From Atriophallophorus winterbourni (taxonomy: Eukaryota > Platyhelminthes > Trematoda > Plagiorchiida > Microphallidae): a DNA stretch of 64,000 nucleotides. Where the stretch lies: the NCBI GenBank assembly GCA_013407085.1, contig JACCGJ010001596.1:88494-152493 (forward strand), read 5' to 3'. Positions 43,250-53,232 of this stretch are shown here, in pieces. The translations under genes and the position numbers were made by a program. Under the pieces are notes generated by a model that saw only the letters and a list, made by a program, of their open reading frames with translations, did not search any database and was not told where the DNA came from. Position 1 is the first letter of the stretch; each line of letters begins with the position of its first letter.

Positions 43250-46243
43250 GTGTCACAGTTCAATTGGAACCTCATGCCCACTTCAAAAAAACGTGAGCAT
43301 TCCGACTCTGACAGAGTCGGACCCCCAATAACCTCTCGTGATACGAACACTACAAACTTTATTGATTGTTTATATATAAACACACAAAGTCTCTCTAGCA
43401 AACTGCTAAACCAAACAGCTTACACCCCGTCATTACTCATAAAAAACACAATTAAGTGCATCTATACGAACGCAAACAGCCTGATCAATAAGCTGCACGA
43501 ACTCTCCGAAATTTGTGATGAAACGAACCCAGACATAGTTGCCATAACAGAAACGTGGTTCACTACCTCGTTTTCTGATCTAGAACTCTCTTTACCAAGC
43601 ATGACTTTATTTCGACGTTACCGTTTGAGTGATGGCGGAGGAGCAGCACTCTACTGCAAACAATCATTTATTTGCAGAGTTATGAATGACCAAAATCTGG
43701 ATATACCCGACACGCTTTGGTGTTCTATAACTCTTACTTCTGGTGACCAGTGCGTTATTGGATTGATTTACCGTTCTCCAACCGCGAACCTCGACCTGAA
43801 CAATAAACTGATTACTGCTTTGCAATATGTAACAACGCGATATAACACTCAAATTTTGATAATGGGAGACTTCAACCTTCCTCAGCTATATAACCGTGAT
43901 GATCACCCACCAGAGACATTTGAACACGAACTTCGAGCAGTCTTGGATTACACACCCCTCTATAACCACGTTAAAGGATTTACTCGTATGAGGGGAGCTG
44001 ACAGGCCGTCTACCTTGGACTTGATACTTACATCTGATCCTAACGCTGTAGAAACTATCATCTATAAACCGCCGATCGGACGGAGCGACCACGTTGTCCT
44101 AGAATTCTACTACGTTTGTAGTGCTAGGCGCAAATTTGACGGAATGAAATGCTTCAGAAAGGTAAACTACCGTATCCTTTGTGCAGAGCTTCAAAGCATT
44201 AGTCTCATACAGTTGGATTATTCCGATTCAGACAGTCATTGGCGCTCTCTCCTACAACACCTGAAACTTATATTAGAGAAACATTCAAAGCTCGTCCCGA
44301 AGAAAAATCCTCGATGTAACAAATTCAAGCTACGTAGCAGGACCAAAAAGTGGATGAAACAAAGGGCAGTAGCGTGGGAGTTTCACAAGGCTACCAACAC
44401 AGCTGATACTTGGGCACAATTTACACGACTGAGAAACAAAGTTATCAGCTTAATTCGAGATGATAAACAAGAGTTCCAATCGAAATTGATTACTCAGATG
44501 CACCAGAATCCGAAGCTCTTGTATAGACTTGTAAACGATAGAACGAATATTAAACCAGGAGTCTTTGCCCTGAAAACTTCGTCCGGCTTCACTGAATCCG
44601 TTGAACAAACCGCTGATTTGTTAGCAGACTTTTATGCTGGAGTATTTGCACCGAAATCCGCAGAGCACGAACAGGAACCAAGCATTCGATATGATCGTCC
44701 CCCTCTGAGTGAAATAATAATTACTCCGATGGTGGTTGCGCAGCACTTAAGAAAGTTAAACGCAAAGAAATCTCCGGGACCAGACGAAATTTCACCGAAG
44801 CTCCTCAAAAGCTGTCATGCGGAGCTCTCGGGACCTTTATCTCGTCTGTTTAGCGAATTGCTTCAAGTCGGAATGGTACCAATTGATTGGAAGCTGGGAA
44901 TAATTACACCAATTTACAAAAGTGGATGCCGTTCTGAAGTACAAAATTACAGGCCTGTGACATTGCTGTCTTCGGTTTCGAAGGTTTTTGAGCGCATAAT
45001 CACTGCAGAAGTAGTGCGCCACCTGGAATCGAACGGACTCTTGACAATTGCCCAGCACGGATTTCGCAGAAACCGCTCTTGTCTAACTAATTGGCTGACA
45101 TGTTTGGACGACTGGACTAGTGTAGTGGACGCCGGAGGCAGTATTCATGCATGCTACTTAGACATTTCTAAAGCTTTTGACAGAGTTGATCACAACTTAC
45201 TGCTGAACAAGCTAAAGAAACACGGTATTGCTGGAGGACTGTATGACTTGCTGCGAGACTATCTCAGCAAAAGACATATACGGGTTCGAGTTGACGGTAT
45301 ACTATCGAAGGAAATCGACGTCACTAGCGGTGTTCCACAGGGATCCGTGCTCGGACCGATACTGTTTCTGATCTATATGAATGACCTGCCAACACCACGC
45401 GGCAGTAAGATGGTTCTGTTCGCAGATGACATAAAAATATGGAAAAAAATCAGCACTGCCGAGGATTGCAGTGTGCTTCAAAGTGACTTGGATGCTGTGC
45501 AAATGTGGTTATCTGAAAATAACCTACCGCTAAACATGCAGAAGTCTCAAATCATGCACATTGGTCGTGTGCTAAGCTTTTCTCATTCATACAAGCTTGG
45601 CAACATTATCCTGGAGTACACCAAACAAGAAAAAGACCTGGGTGTCTGGATTTGCGGTAACCTGAAAAATGGTCTACAATGCGAAGCCGTTTACAAATGC
45701 GCGTCTCGGATGCTCGGTGTGTTAAGGCGGATATTCGGACGTTTTTCCCAGAGATGTTTTTCTCTGATGATGAACACGTACATACACCCGCTTACTGATT
45801 ACGCTTCACAAGCCTGGACTCCATGGCTTCAAAAAGACATTTCACTATTGGATCGCATACACCACAGAGCCTCAAAGCTGGTCATTGGGCTCGAAAACCT
45901 ACCATTCGCTGACCGGCTAAGTAAACTGAAGCTGACGACGTTTGCACAAAGGAGACTGCGAGCCGACCTCCTCCTCACATTCAAAATCCTTAACAGTGTT
46001 TCCCACCCTTTGGATATACTATTTCACCGACGAACATCCAGCAACAACCGCGGTCACAACTGCAAGTTGGAAATACCCCACTCCAATCAGAACTGCCGCA
46101 GGTATTTTTATTCTGTGCGTATTTGTTTCGCTTGGAATTCCCTGCCAGCCGATTTGGTAAGCTCAAACACTTTTTCTATATTTAAATTAAAACTAGACGA
46201 TTTCCTGAGAGCCAATCCAAATTATGCCCCGAACTATTTATAA
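43250..46243 (+). CDS. LINE Q ORF2: APE endonuclease + reverse transcriptase, intact
   Basis: 997 residues, starting 20 bp after ORF1. Endonuclease about 68-290: YTNANSLINKL (72-82), ITETWF (99-104), GLIYRSP (171-177), MGDFNLP (205-211), TLDLILTSD (255-263), GRSDHVVLEF (277-286), so the expected catalytic N, E, Y, D, N, D and H are present. RT about 505-770: KKSPGPDEIS (506-515), IITPIYKSGCRSE (551-563), IAQHGFRRNRSC (600-611), YLDISKAFDRVDH (636-648), TSGVPQGSVLGPILF (692-706), VLFADDIKIW (722-731). A post-RT domain follows (NCRRYFYSVRICFAW near 948-962). It nicks the target and copies the LINE RNA there. An unusual extra endonuclease-like motif sits at residues 38-52. Confidence 0.92.
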   Translation: MSQFNWNLMPTSKKREHSDSDRVGPPITSRDTNTTNFIDCLYINTQSLSSKLLNQTAYTPSLLIKNTIKCIYTNANSLINKLHELSEICDETNPDIVAITETWFTTSFSDLELSLPSMTLFRRYRLSDGGGAALYCKQSFICRVMNDQNLDIPDTLWCSITLTSGDQCVIGLIYRSPTANLDLNNKLITALQYVTTRYNTQILIMGDFNLPQLYNRDDHPPETFEHELRAVLDYTPLYNHVKGFTRMRGADRPSTLDLILTSDPNAVETIIYKPPIGRSDHVVLEFYYVCSARRKFDGMKCFRKVNYRILCAELQSISLIQLDYSDSDSHWRSLLQHLKLILEKHSKLVPKKNPRCNKFKLRSRTKKWMKQRAVAWEFHKATNTADTWAQFTRLRNKVISLIRDDKQEFQSKLITQMHQNPKLLYRLVNDRTNIKPGVFALKTSSGFTESVEQTADLLADFYAGVFAPKSAEHEQEPSIRYDRPPLSEIIITPMVVAQHLRKLNAKKSPGPDEISPKLLKSCHAELSGPLSRLFSELLQVGMVPIDWKLGIITPIYKSGCRSEVQNYRPVTLLSSVSKVFERIITAEVVRHLESNGLLTIAQHGFRRNRSCLTNWLTCLDDWTSVVDAGGSIHACYLDISKAFDRVDHNLLLNKLKKHGIAGGLYDLLRDYLSKRHIRVRVDGILSKEIDVTSGVPQGSVLGPILFLIYMNDLPTPRGSKMVLFADDIKIWKKISTAEDCSVLQSDLDAVQMWLSENNLPLNMQKSQIMHIGRVLSFSHSYKLGNIILEYTKQEKDLGVWICGNLKNGLQCEAVYKCASRMLGVLRRIFGRFSQRCFSLMMNTYIHPLTDYASQAWTPWLQKDISLLDRIHHRASKLVIGLENLPFADRLSKLKLTTFAQRRLRADLLLTFKILNSVSHPLDILFHRRTSSNNRGHNCKLEIPHSNQNCRRYFYSVRICFAWNSLPADLVSSNTFSIFKLKLDDFLRANPNYAPNYL

Positions 46244-46319
46244 TCTATCGTTACCAGAATTATTTTGATTTTGACATTTTTCTATACACATATACACTTG
46301 TACCTATAGTTCAACTGCA

Positions 46320-46389
46320 TGGTTATTGTAAAGTAATTGCTTTTTCAACCATAAAATCTTGAATCTTGAATCTTGAATCTTGTATCTTG
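46320..46389 (+). promoter_or_regulatory. LINE 3' recognition hairpin and tail
   Basis: GGTTATTG ... CAACC can pair into a short hairpin, with TAAAG and GCTTTTT in between, followed directly by CTTGAAT repeats. The same arrangement ends all LINEs of this group here. It is the likely RT recognition signal, by analogy with CR1/L2 elements. Confidence 0.55.
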
Positions 46390-46985
46390 CGTTGGTGGTC
46401 CACGTTTCACTGCCGTACAGTAAAGCATTTACGTTTACCCTAAACATGAGAGTTCAGTCGGGACAAAATGACAGCTGCGTTGCCATTCCGTTTATCAATC
46501 TCCGTGTCTAGCGAGAGGTTATCCGTAATGGGTGAACCAAGATAAATGAAATGATGTACCGGTTCGAGTTTTCAGATTGCACCTGTGATGATGGGAGGTG
46601 ATACAATCCCTTGACCAAAGGCTCTAAACTTGCTAATAATGATTGCTAGCCCAATTCTTTGCATGTAGAAATGAAACAGTCCATTATTACCTAGATGTCT
46701 TCTTGGGATTGAGAAATAATGTGGGCACATAGCAGGACGCGGATTAGTGCATACCGTGCCTTGATTTGTGCGTAAACCGTTTCAGATTAAAAAGGCTGCC
46801 ATCACCACGCTTGCGAAAGTAGACGTCTTCTGTTCTCGTCCTGAGACCATGCTTCAGAAACAGAGCAAAGAAAATGCCGAAGAGCGTGAGTTGAAGAAAA
46901 CACCGTTGATGACGCCTCGGCGACTTTCAAAGGCTTCTGAACGGAAACCATTAAAAAGGACTGAGCCCTTCATGCCTTTTTTTTC
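46390..46985 (-). mobile_element. RTE-like LINE J, RT part (minus copy, right piece)
   Basis: On the minus strand: GMKGSVLFNGFRSEAF, the degraded VKQG-region (SRRGV), RPAMCPHYFSIPRRHLG, HHFIYLGSPITDNLSLDTE, NAAVILSRLN. Continues 40916-41523 across LINE Q. Its 5' side forms one arm of the inverted duplication. Confidence 0.75.
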
Positions 46986-47270
46986 TTATATTTTTATGTT
47001 AAACGACTTTAGATTTTACAATTTTATAACGTCTGCACACGAAAATTACAACAGTGTTCGCATGGATTCAGACGTGCACATACACATTCCAGATTCACTG
47101 ATGGATTTTAAATTTTGGGCATTTTACAGTTTACATAATCTTCAGAGCTGTACCATTCACATCCTCAAACGCGCATTCAGTGAGTTGATGGACAACATTC
47201 CTCTTTATAACCACATTGCATGTAATACCATATACTTTGTAACCGATGTGTTTTCACTCCTAAATCTCGT
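46640..47270 (+). repeat. Inverted duplication, arm 1
   Basis: Matches 50898-51470 in reverse orientation. It includes part of LINE J, a non-coding block (46985-47155) and a LINE endonuclease piece (ELMDNIPLYNHIACN). The arms are diverged and each has private indels. Confidence 0.7.
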
Positions 47271-47517
47271 TCTGACAATCAAGGAACACGACATTGATGA
47301 CGTTGCTTACGAAAGTCCACTGGGTCTAAGTGATCACGTCATCATCCAGTTTTACAATACGTTTTAAGCTGTAAGAACAAATGATGCCCGCAAAACAGTT
47401 AGACAGATCAACATTCTGGCTTTGAGTGATGCTCTTAAAACGCGATTGAATGCCAATAATAACCAGCAATGGACATTCGTATTGGTATGTATAATATATA
47501 ATCTCAAGAATTCAATC

Positions 47518-47557
<40 letters not shown>

Positions 47558-48020
47558 AATCAATGAGACGATGATAGTTTATTAATATTTTGGGGCAAAA
47601 TTCGGACGTACTGAAGAAAAACCTTGTATTTAAACTAAGAAACCGAACTCGTAATTGGTTATAGGTAAGAAAATTTGCTTAGCGACAGCATCGGCAAAAC
47701 CCATTATCATATCCCTAGGAAACATTGAGTTTACTGCTGAAAAAATAAACAAATTTGTTATCCGAGAACTGTTGTACTTCCAAGAACGGTTATCACTCAT
47801 GATTGAGCTCAACCTCACAATACTTTATCGTATCGTTAACAATGAAGCTAAGGTGAACACGTCAGCTGGACCAGCTCACAAACCTGTTCAAACAAACGCT
47901 GGCAAATGGCGTGATTCCTTCCGATTAAAAACTCGAAATAGATTCAGAACTACGTTAGCTGTCAAACTCTTACTCATACAACCTCGTCGCATTCATTAAA
48001 GCGTGGTTTCAATCGTGTAT
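47155..48020 (+). mobile_element. LINE fragment (endonuclease end, linker)
   Basis: NIPLYNHIA, SLLNLVLTIKEHDI, GLSDHVIIQF (47195-47355), an AT tract at 47521-47556, then VFKLRNRTRNWL (47630), LSLMIELNLTILYRIVNN (47790-47845) and NGVIPSD (47905). Broken and internally deleted. Confidence 0.7.
47521..47556. repeat. (AT)n microsatellite
   Basis: About 36 bp of AT alternation inside the LINE fragment. Confidence 0.95.
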
Positions 48021-48049
48021 AACTGAAAGCGATCCGTCGATTTCCAACA

Positions 48050-49194
48050 TGTTACAGTTACGGAACGATCGTCCATAAAATGTGAAGGTGGGGCTCTATA
48101 CTGTCACGGACGTCTCTAGTGCATGGAGATTCACGATCTCAACATTGAATCGGTGTGGCTTAATATAGGAGACATAAGGCGACTTCAGCATCGGCATAAT
48201 GTATCGCCGCGGTGCCTAGACATTGCTCAAAATGACATATGATTAGTGGATATGCACTACGTGGGAGAGACGCGAAGCTCCCAGTGACCGGTCATTCGAG
48301 ATTTCAACCTTTCCCATCTCTTTACTACATCCGTTCACCCGATACACAGAATCGATCATAAATTTCGTAAGCTGATTGACACGCGTCCACTGCATAACCA
48401 TGTATCCGACTTTATTCACAGAAGATGACTTGATCTGTCGTCCATTTGGGATTTAATACTTACATTTGAGACAACGTCACGTGGGGCTCTTGACTACATT
48501 GCCCCCTACTCGGTCGGAGTAATCATTTTTGTTGGGCTACGAATATGTATGCAGCGCTAGATGAGTACGTGAGTCCGCAACACTATTGGCGATGTTCGAC
48601 TACGCGTAAAGTGTTTGGGTTAGTAAATTGTCGATTGTTTGACTAATGCAACAGGGAAACACGTTGCGCCGCACTTACAGAAATACTTCAGTCGAACAAT
48701 TATCAAAATTTGCGATTCGTTGATGGACGATGGTAAAGCGACTTTCACTTTATGCTTCATGGTCACATGGAAAAATGGATCGGACAAAGGAACTCAGACT
48801 GATGCTTTCTGGCAACAATTTTGTAGAATTCGAACCAAATTGAACGCTCACATCAAGGTGGACAAGCAACCTTACAGTCGCTTTCTATCTTTGAAAATGG
48901 AAGGAAGTAACACATTACTATGTCGGATCGAGCGTGAAACTTGGGGTATTTCCTGTGCTTACTGAGGAGTGATTAAGTGTCTTAGCAAAGGAAAAAGCTG
49001 ATGCTCTCAATATTATGTTAAAGTCTTTAGTACGTTACCGATTAGATCGACTGAAGAATGAATTCCATCAAATGTGTCGCAGCAGCTGACTGAAATTGAG
49101 ATCAATTTGTTGAATATACTGCGACATTTCTGTCGAATGAACCCTAGGAATTCCTTTGGAGCGCAAGGAATTATGCCAGCCATAGTGAAATCCT
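48050..49194 (+). mobile_element. LINE fragment, strongly degenerate
   Basis: Weak but ordered remnants: MSLLRNDRP-like and DPGGG-region traces near 48060, FNLSHLF and HNHVSDF (48300-48410), WDLILTFE (48450), FWQQFCRIRTKLNAHI (48810-48855), LLSLKME-like and LNILRHFCRMNPRNSFG (49105-49160). Many stops. Confidence 0.6.
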
Positions 49195-49352
49195 GAATGT
49201 TGATCTGTCTAACTGTTTTGCGGGCATCATTTGTTCATACAGCTTAAAACGTATAGTCAAACTGGATGATGACGTGATCACTTAGACCCAGTGGACTTTC
49301 GTAAGCAACGTCATCAATGTCGTGTTCTTGCTTGTCAGAAAGAGATCTAGGA
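49195..49352 (-). mobile_element. Inverted-duplication arm 2, distal part (LINE endonuclease)
   Basis: The reverse complement matches 47262-47425 (KEHDIDDVAYESPLGLSDH). It ends at ATCTAGGA, which recurs at 50898-50905 where arm 2 resumes. Confidence 0.75.
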
Positions 49353-49724
49353 TGCAAGTTACTGCAAATCGGTAAGCCCTTTCAGTACGAATATCACTTT
49401 GGGCAGACGATTTTGAGCTGGACAGAATCGGAGAAGGATCTTGGAGTCTGGATATGTGGCAGCCTAAAGAACAGCGTGCATTGTGAGGTCATTTACAAGC
49501 GTGCTCCAAAGCTTCTAGGTATGCTTCGACGGATCTTCAGAACCTTTACGCCTGTAACGTTGCCAAGCATCATGAAGACCTACTTAATTCTCACAATGGA
49601 ACATGCATCGCAAGCATGGACTCCGTGGATGAAAAAAGATATATTCTTGCTTGACAATATATATCATCGTGCAACTAAACTCGTGCGTGGTTATCGAGAA
49701 CTTCCATACGAGGAAAGATTTAAG

Positions 49725-50259
49725 ATTCAAGATTCAAGATTCAAGAATTTATGGTCACAAAAAGCACATAGCTTCACAATTACCATATCATAGTAAATAT
49801 ACATTCAGGAAATAGGTATAAAATAAACATGTAATGTCAAGTATAGTCAAGTTGTATAGTTACCATGAGCCAATACGCAGGTGTCGTCAAATCTTTATGC
49901 AACAAATAAGTATCCAAATTTCGAATAAACGTTCCGATGCTGGGAGAGATGACAAGAGTTTCGGGTAGGGAATTCCAAAGGAAACAAACACGTACACAAT
50001 AAAAATATCGGCGACAGCTGATACGGGAGTGGGGAATTTGCAGTGTCGCTGAGGGGCTGCGTGTATGACGTGAATCACGGTATTCGAATAAATGTTTTAA
50101 GGGATGATGTGGGGTATTCAATATTTTATATGTCAGTATCACATCGCTTCGAAGGCTTCTTTGGAGGGGAGTGGGGAGCCTCAGTTTTTTCAATCGTTCC
50201 TCGTACGCTAGTTTACGGAAACCTCTTACGAGTTTGGTTGCGCGATGGTATATTTTGTC
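49725..50259 (-). mobile_element. LINE L, 5'-truncated, antisense inside LINE K
   Basis: The minus strand encodes LDKIYHRATKLVRGFRKL, RSLRSDVILTYKILNTPHHP and SCRRYFYCVRVCFLW to a stop at 49837. The 3' UTR and CTTGAAT tail end at 49725. The break in LINE K falls within the codons for RFKL, with AAG on both sides (49722-49724, 50260-50262). Confidence 0.85.
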
Positions 50260-50693
50260 AAGCTAATGCTCCCCACTCCCCTTCAAAATAGACTTCGAAG
50301 TGACGTTATCATTACTTACAAAATATTGCATACTCCAGATCATCCACACAAACATTTGTTCAAATACCGTTAATCAGGAATTACACGTAGCCCCTCAGCA
50401 GCACTACTAATTCCCCATTCCCGTACTAATTGTCGCCGATATTTCTATTCGGTACGTGTCTGTTTCCTGTGGAATGCCCTTCCCGAAGCAATTAACACCT
50501 TTCCCTGTATCCAAACATTCACTCGAACCTTGGACACTTATATGTTACATAACGATTTGACGATACCTGTGTATTGACTCAGGGTAAGCATATTACTTGA
50601 CTCCAGTGACATCGTATAATTGTTTTTTATACCTCTTATTGACCGCATGTTTACTATGATATGGTAATTGTGAAGCTATGTGCTTTTTGTGAC

Positions 50694-50866
50694 AAGTATA
50701 TGTTGACTAAACCCAACCTTGCACCTGAATACACGTGCTGACTTTCCTTGTGTATAAAACATTTGTGTTGTTTTTATGAATTCCCTATATTTTTAATCTG
50801 TGGTTACTGTAAAGTTTTTACTTTTTGGACCATTAAAACTTTGAATAACTTTGAATAACCTTGAAT
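50694..50866 (+). mobile_element. LINE O tail inside the LINE K 3' UTR
   Basis: 3' UTR only: 'aagtatatgttgac' to the TTGAATAACTT tail, as at 1-182. The LINE K 3' end is split between GCTTTTTGTGAC and AAATTCTTGAATC. Confidence 0.75.
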
Positions 50867-50897
50867 AAATTCTTGAATCTTGAATCTTGAATCGTGA

Positions 50898-51470
50898 ATC
50901 TAGGAGTGAAAACACATCGGTTACGAAGTATATGGTATTACGTGCCATGTGGTCATAAAGAGGAATATCGTCCATCAACTCACCGAATGCGCTTTCGAGG
51001 ATGTGAATGGTACAGCTCTGTTGATTATGTAAACTGAAAAATGACCAAAATTTAAAATCAGTGAATCTGGAATGTGCATGTGCACGTCTGGAACCATGCG
51101 AATAATGTTGTAATTTTCATGTGCAGACGTTATAAAAATGTAAAATCTAAAGTCGTTTACAAAAAAATATAAGAAAAAAGCTTGAAGGGCTCAGTCCTTA
51201 TTAATAGTTTCCGTTCAGAAGCCTTTGAATGTCGCCGAGGCGTCATCAACGGTAATTTCTTCAACTCACGCTCTTCGGCATTTTGTTTGCTCTGCTTCTG
51301 AAGCATGGTTTCTGGACGCGAACAGAAGACGTTTACTTTGTGGTGGTGATGGCAGCCTTTTTAATCTCAAACGGTTAAGGCACAAATCAAAGCACGGTAT
51401 CAGCTAATCCGCGACCTACTATGTGCCTAATTATTGCTCAATCCCAAGAAGACATCTAGGTAATAGCTAC
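50898..51470 (-). repeat. Inverted duplication, arm 2, proximal part
   Basis: The reverse complement matches 46640-47270, including ELMDDIPLYDHMA and the non-coding block. Within LINE J it has lost a piece that arm 1 retains. Confidence 0.7.
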
Positions 51471-52030
51471 GAAGCATCCGTCGTATCATGAACATATCGT
51501 GGATGGACAGAGTGACTAACGCTGAAGTGCTTTCAATAGCTGGTCTACAGAGCATGTTCACACTATTTCTACAGCGCCGCCTGCGGTGGCTTGGTCGTGT
51601 CTACAGAATGGAAATTATTCGTATTCCGAAAGATCTACTCTTTGAGGAATTGCCATCAGGAAGTCGACCTATGGGCAGACCGCACCAGCGCTGCAAAGAC
51701 GTTTGCAAATAAGGTATGAAGGCTATCGGCATTCATGCGGCGAATTAAGAAGAACTTGCTCTCGACCGCTCTCATCGGATGCATTGTTTAAAGCGTCGTC
51801 TGCATGATGGGGAGGAGCAGATACAGCTTTCGGCTGCTGAACGAAAATCACGCCGCCGGCGTGCAACGGATGCAATAGAACTAAGTTCTGACTATCGTTT
51901 CCAGCGCCAGAGGAGGACTTGGTCATCCCTAATCGGACGGTTTAGTCATTCCAAATGCTGTAGAACATAAATATTCGTGCGATTGTGATGTACATCCATT
52001 GTCGTCATCGACCGAAGGAGGTCGATAAGA
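51190..52030 (+). mobile_element. RTE-like LINE J fragment (plus copy)
   Basis: RT remnant GLSPY...FRSL, FGILFALLLKHGFWTRTEDV, then a deletion, then SYHEHIVDG-like, WMDRVTNAEVLSIAGLQSM, RRLRWLGRVYRM, GRPHQRCKDVCK, LALDRSHRMHCLKRR, IQLSAAERKSRRRRATDA. Confidence 0.75.
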
Positions 52031-52654
52031 ACATTCAGTTGACGTAAGTTTATAAACTGCAGATTATTACCCATCCATGCATTCATGTTAGCGTTAGTTT
52101 ATTCACGATAGTTTTGTCTAACCGAAAACTTGTTGTTTCGTTCGGCATGACACTGTCCCTCCATCCGCAAGAACTTCAGTAATAACTTGTATTACATCAA
52201 TTCTTTTCCGACAATCCGCCATCTAGATAGCGAGTAGGCGATCGGAACGGAAAGGCGCCGATTATTTTGTGAGTATTTGACATGATATTATTTCATTGTG
52301 TATTACAATGCAGGATTATGTATCTTTTCCATATAACTCGATCGTGGCAATGAAACTATGCATCAGAGACTGTTTTTCTCTTCTACCCCTCAGGTACACA
52401 TGCATTCGTTCCAATGATGAAATAGTGGCGCACGCCATCCACAGACCAACGACGCTTGTAGCCAAGCATCCTGGTAGCCCCAGCAATGAGCACACACAGT
52501 CCAACACGTAATCTTTCAGACAAGGTCCTTACTAGACTGACGTGGCACGTCACCCAGATTTCTCAAGCCCTAGCCATTTAAAATCGAACCAGGGGGTGCA
52601 GGAAATTCTCATCAGGGACTTTGTTTTCGAGGAATCTGCTTCTTCGTTTTCAAG
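52031..52654. other. No recognised feature
   Basis: Short ORFs only; no domain identified. Confidence 0.4.
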
Positions 52655-53232
52655 CCTACGGATGCGCCTACATCTTTTCTTACCTGGTTCGTACTGAGAG
52701 GATGCCAGACGAGCGATCCCCGCAAGCAGCACGTTCACTTAGTGTGACAATTCTCCTATAACATGTTCACCCCCTGTGAAACGTAACTCGGCTTAGTTTT
52801 GGTCTGTTCTCCATGTACCTACACCGGTCACCATCGACAATCGACCCATGCAGATCAAGTACCTTGACTGATTTCTTATTGCCTTGTTAATGAGACAGTT
52901 TACCAAGTTTACTGATCATAAACCCCTAAACCACTCACTGAGCCTATCGCAAGATGGATACTGACCTTGTGAGACGAAACACCTGGATTTTGTCAGGCAA
53001 TTCACGACTTAGATACGACGCATCTCAGTTGCCCAAAATTATGTCGCGGATGCACTCTCTAGAACAGCCGTGGTTCAGTTGCCATCATCACTTGATCTCA
53101 GCGAAATCGCTGCCGCGTAAACTGTCGAAGCTGAGATCGCAAAGCAGTCCCCGACCGGTTATTCCGTCTGCGTTCAAACGTCGAGTGTTTGATACTCTAC
53201 TAAATACTTCCCATTCTGACATTCCTGAAGCT
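52655..53232 (+). mobile_element. Ty3/Gypsy pol fragment (RNase H end), copy 1
   Basis: Contains KFTDHKPL near 52905, then FVRQFTT-like and ADALS traces (to 53070). It matches 55881-56700 over its whole length. It stops at 'cattcctgaagct' where LINE J1 begins. No intact frame. Confidence 0.65.

Larger units (their letters stand above)
41565..46389 (+). mobile_element. LINE Q: full-length CR1/Jockey-like LINE
   Basis: Complete order: 5' UTR (from about 41565, with GTGCGGTCGCAT as in the other 5' UTRs), ORF1, ORF2 and a 3' UTR ending in ATGGTTATTG...CAACCATAAA and CTTGAAT repeats at 46358-46389. It is inserted in a minus-strand LINE J. It is the only copy here with an unbroken ORF2, so it is the youngest or best-preserved LINE in the window. 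Confidence 0.9.
49353..50897 (+). mobile_element. LINE K, 5'-truncated, inserted in arm 2
   Basis: Starts in the RT/post-RT region (LLQIGKPFQYEYHFG, DLGVWICGSLKNSVH, MEHASQAWTPW, YHRATKLVRGYRELPYEERF to 49721). It is interrupted by LINE L (49725-50259), resumes KLMLPTPLQNRLRSDVI, ends coding at 50577 (DLTIPVY), then a 3' UTR interrupted by a LINE O tail and finished with CTTGAAT repeats (50867-50897). Flanked by ATCTAGGA duplications. Confidence 0.85.

Noticed and set aside
46768..47367. 199-codon plus ORF as a novel protein
   Set aside because: It is a fusion of antisense LINE J, non-coding sequence and a LINE endonuclease fragment.
52590..52625. Reverse-strand CCTGATGAG near 52612 as a hammerhead
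   Set aside because: Stem II cannot form and GAAA is missing.
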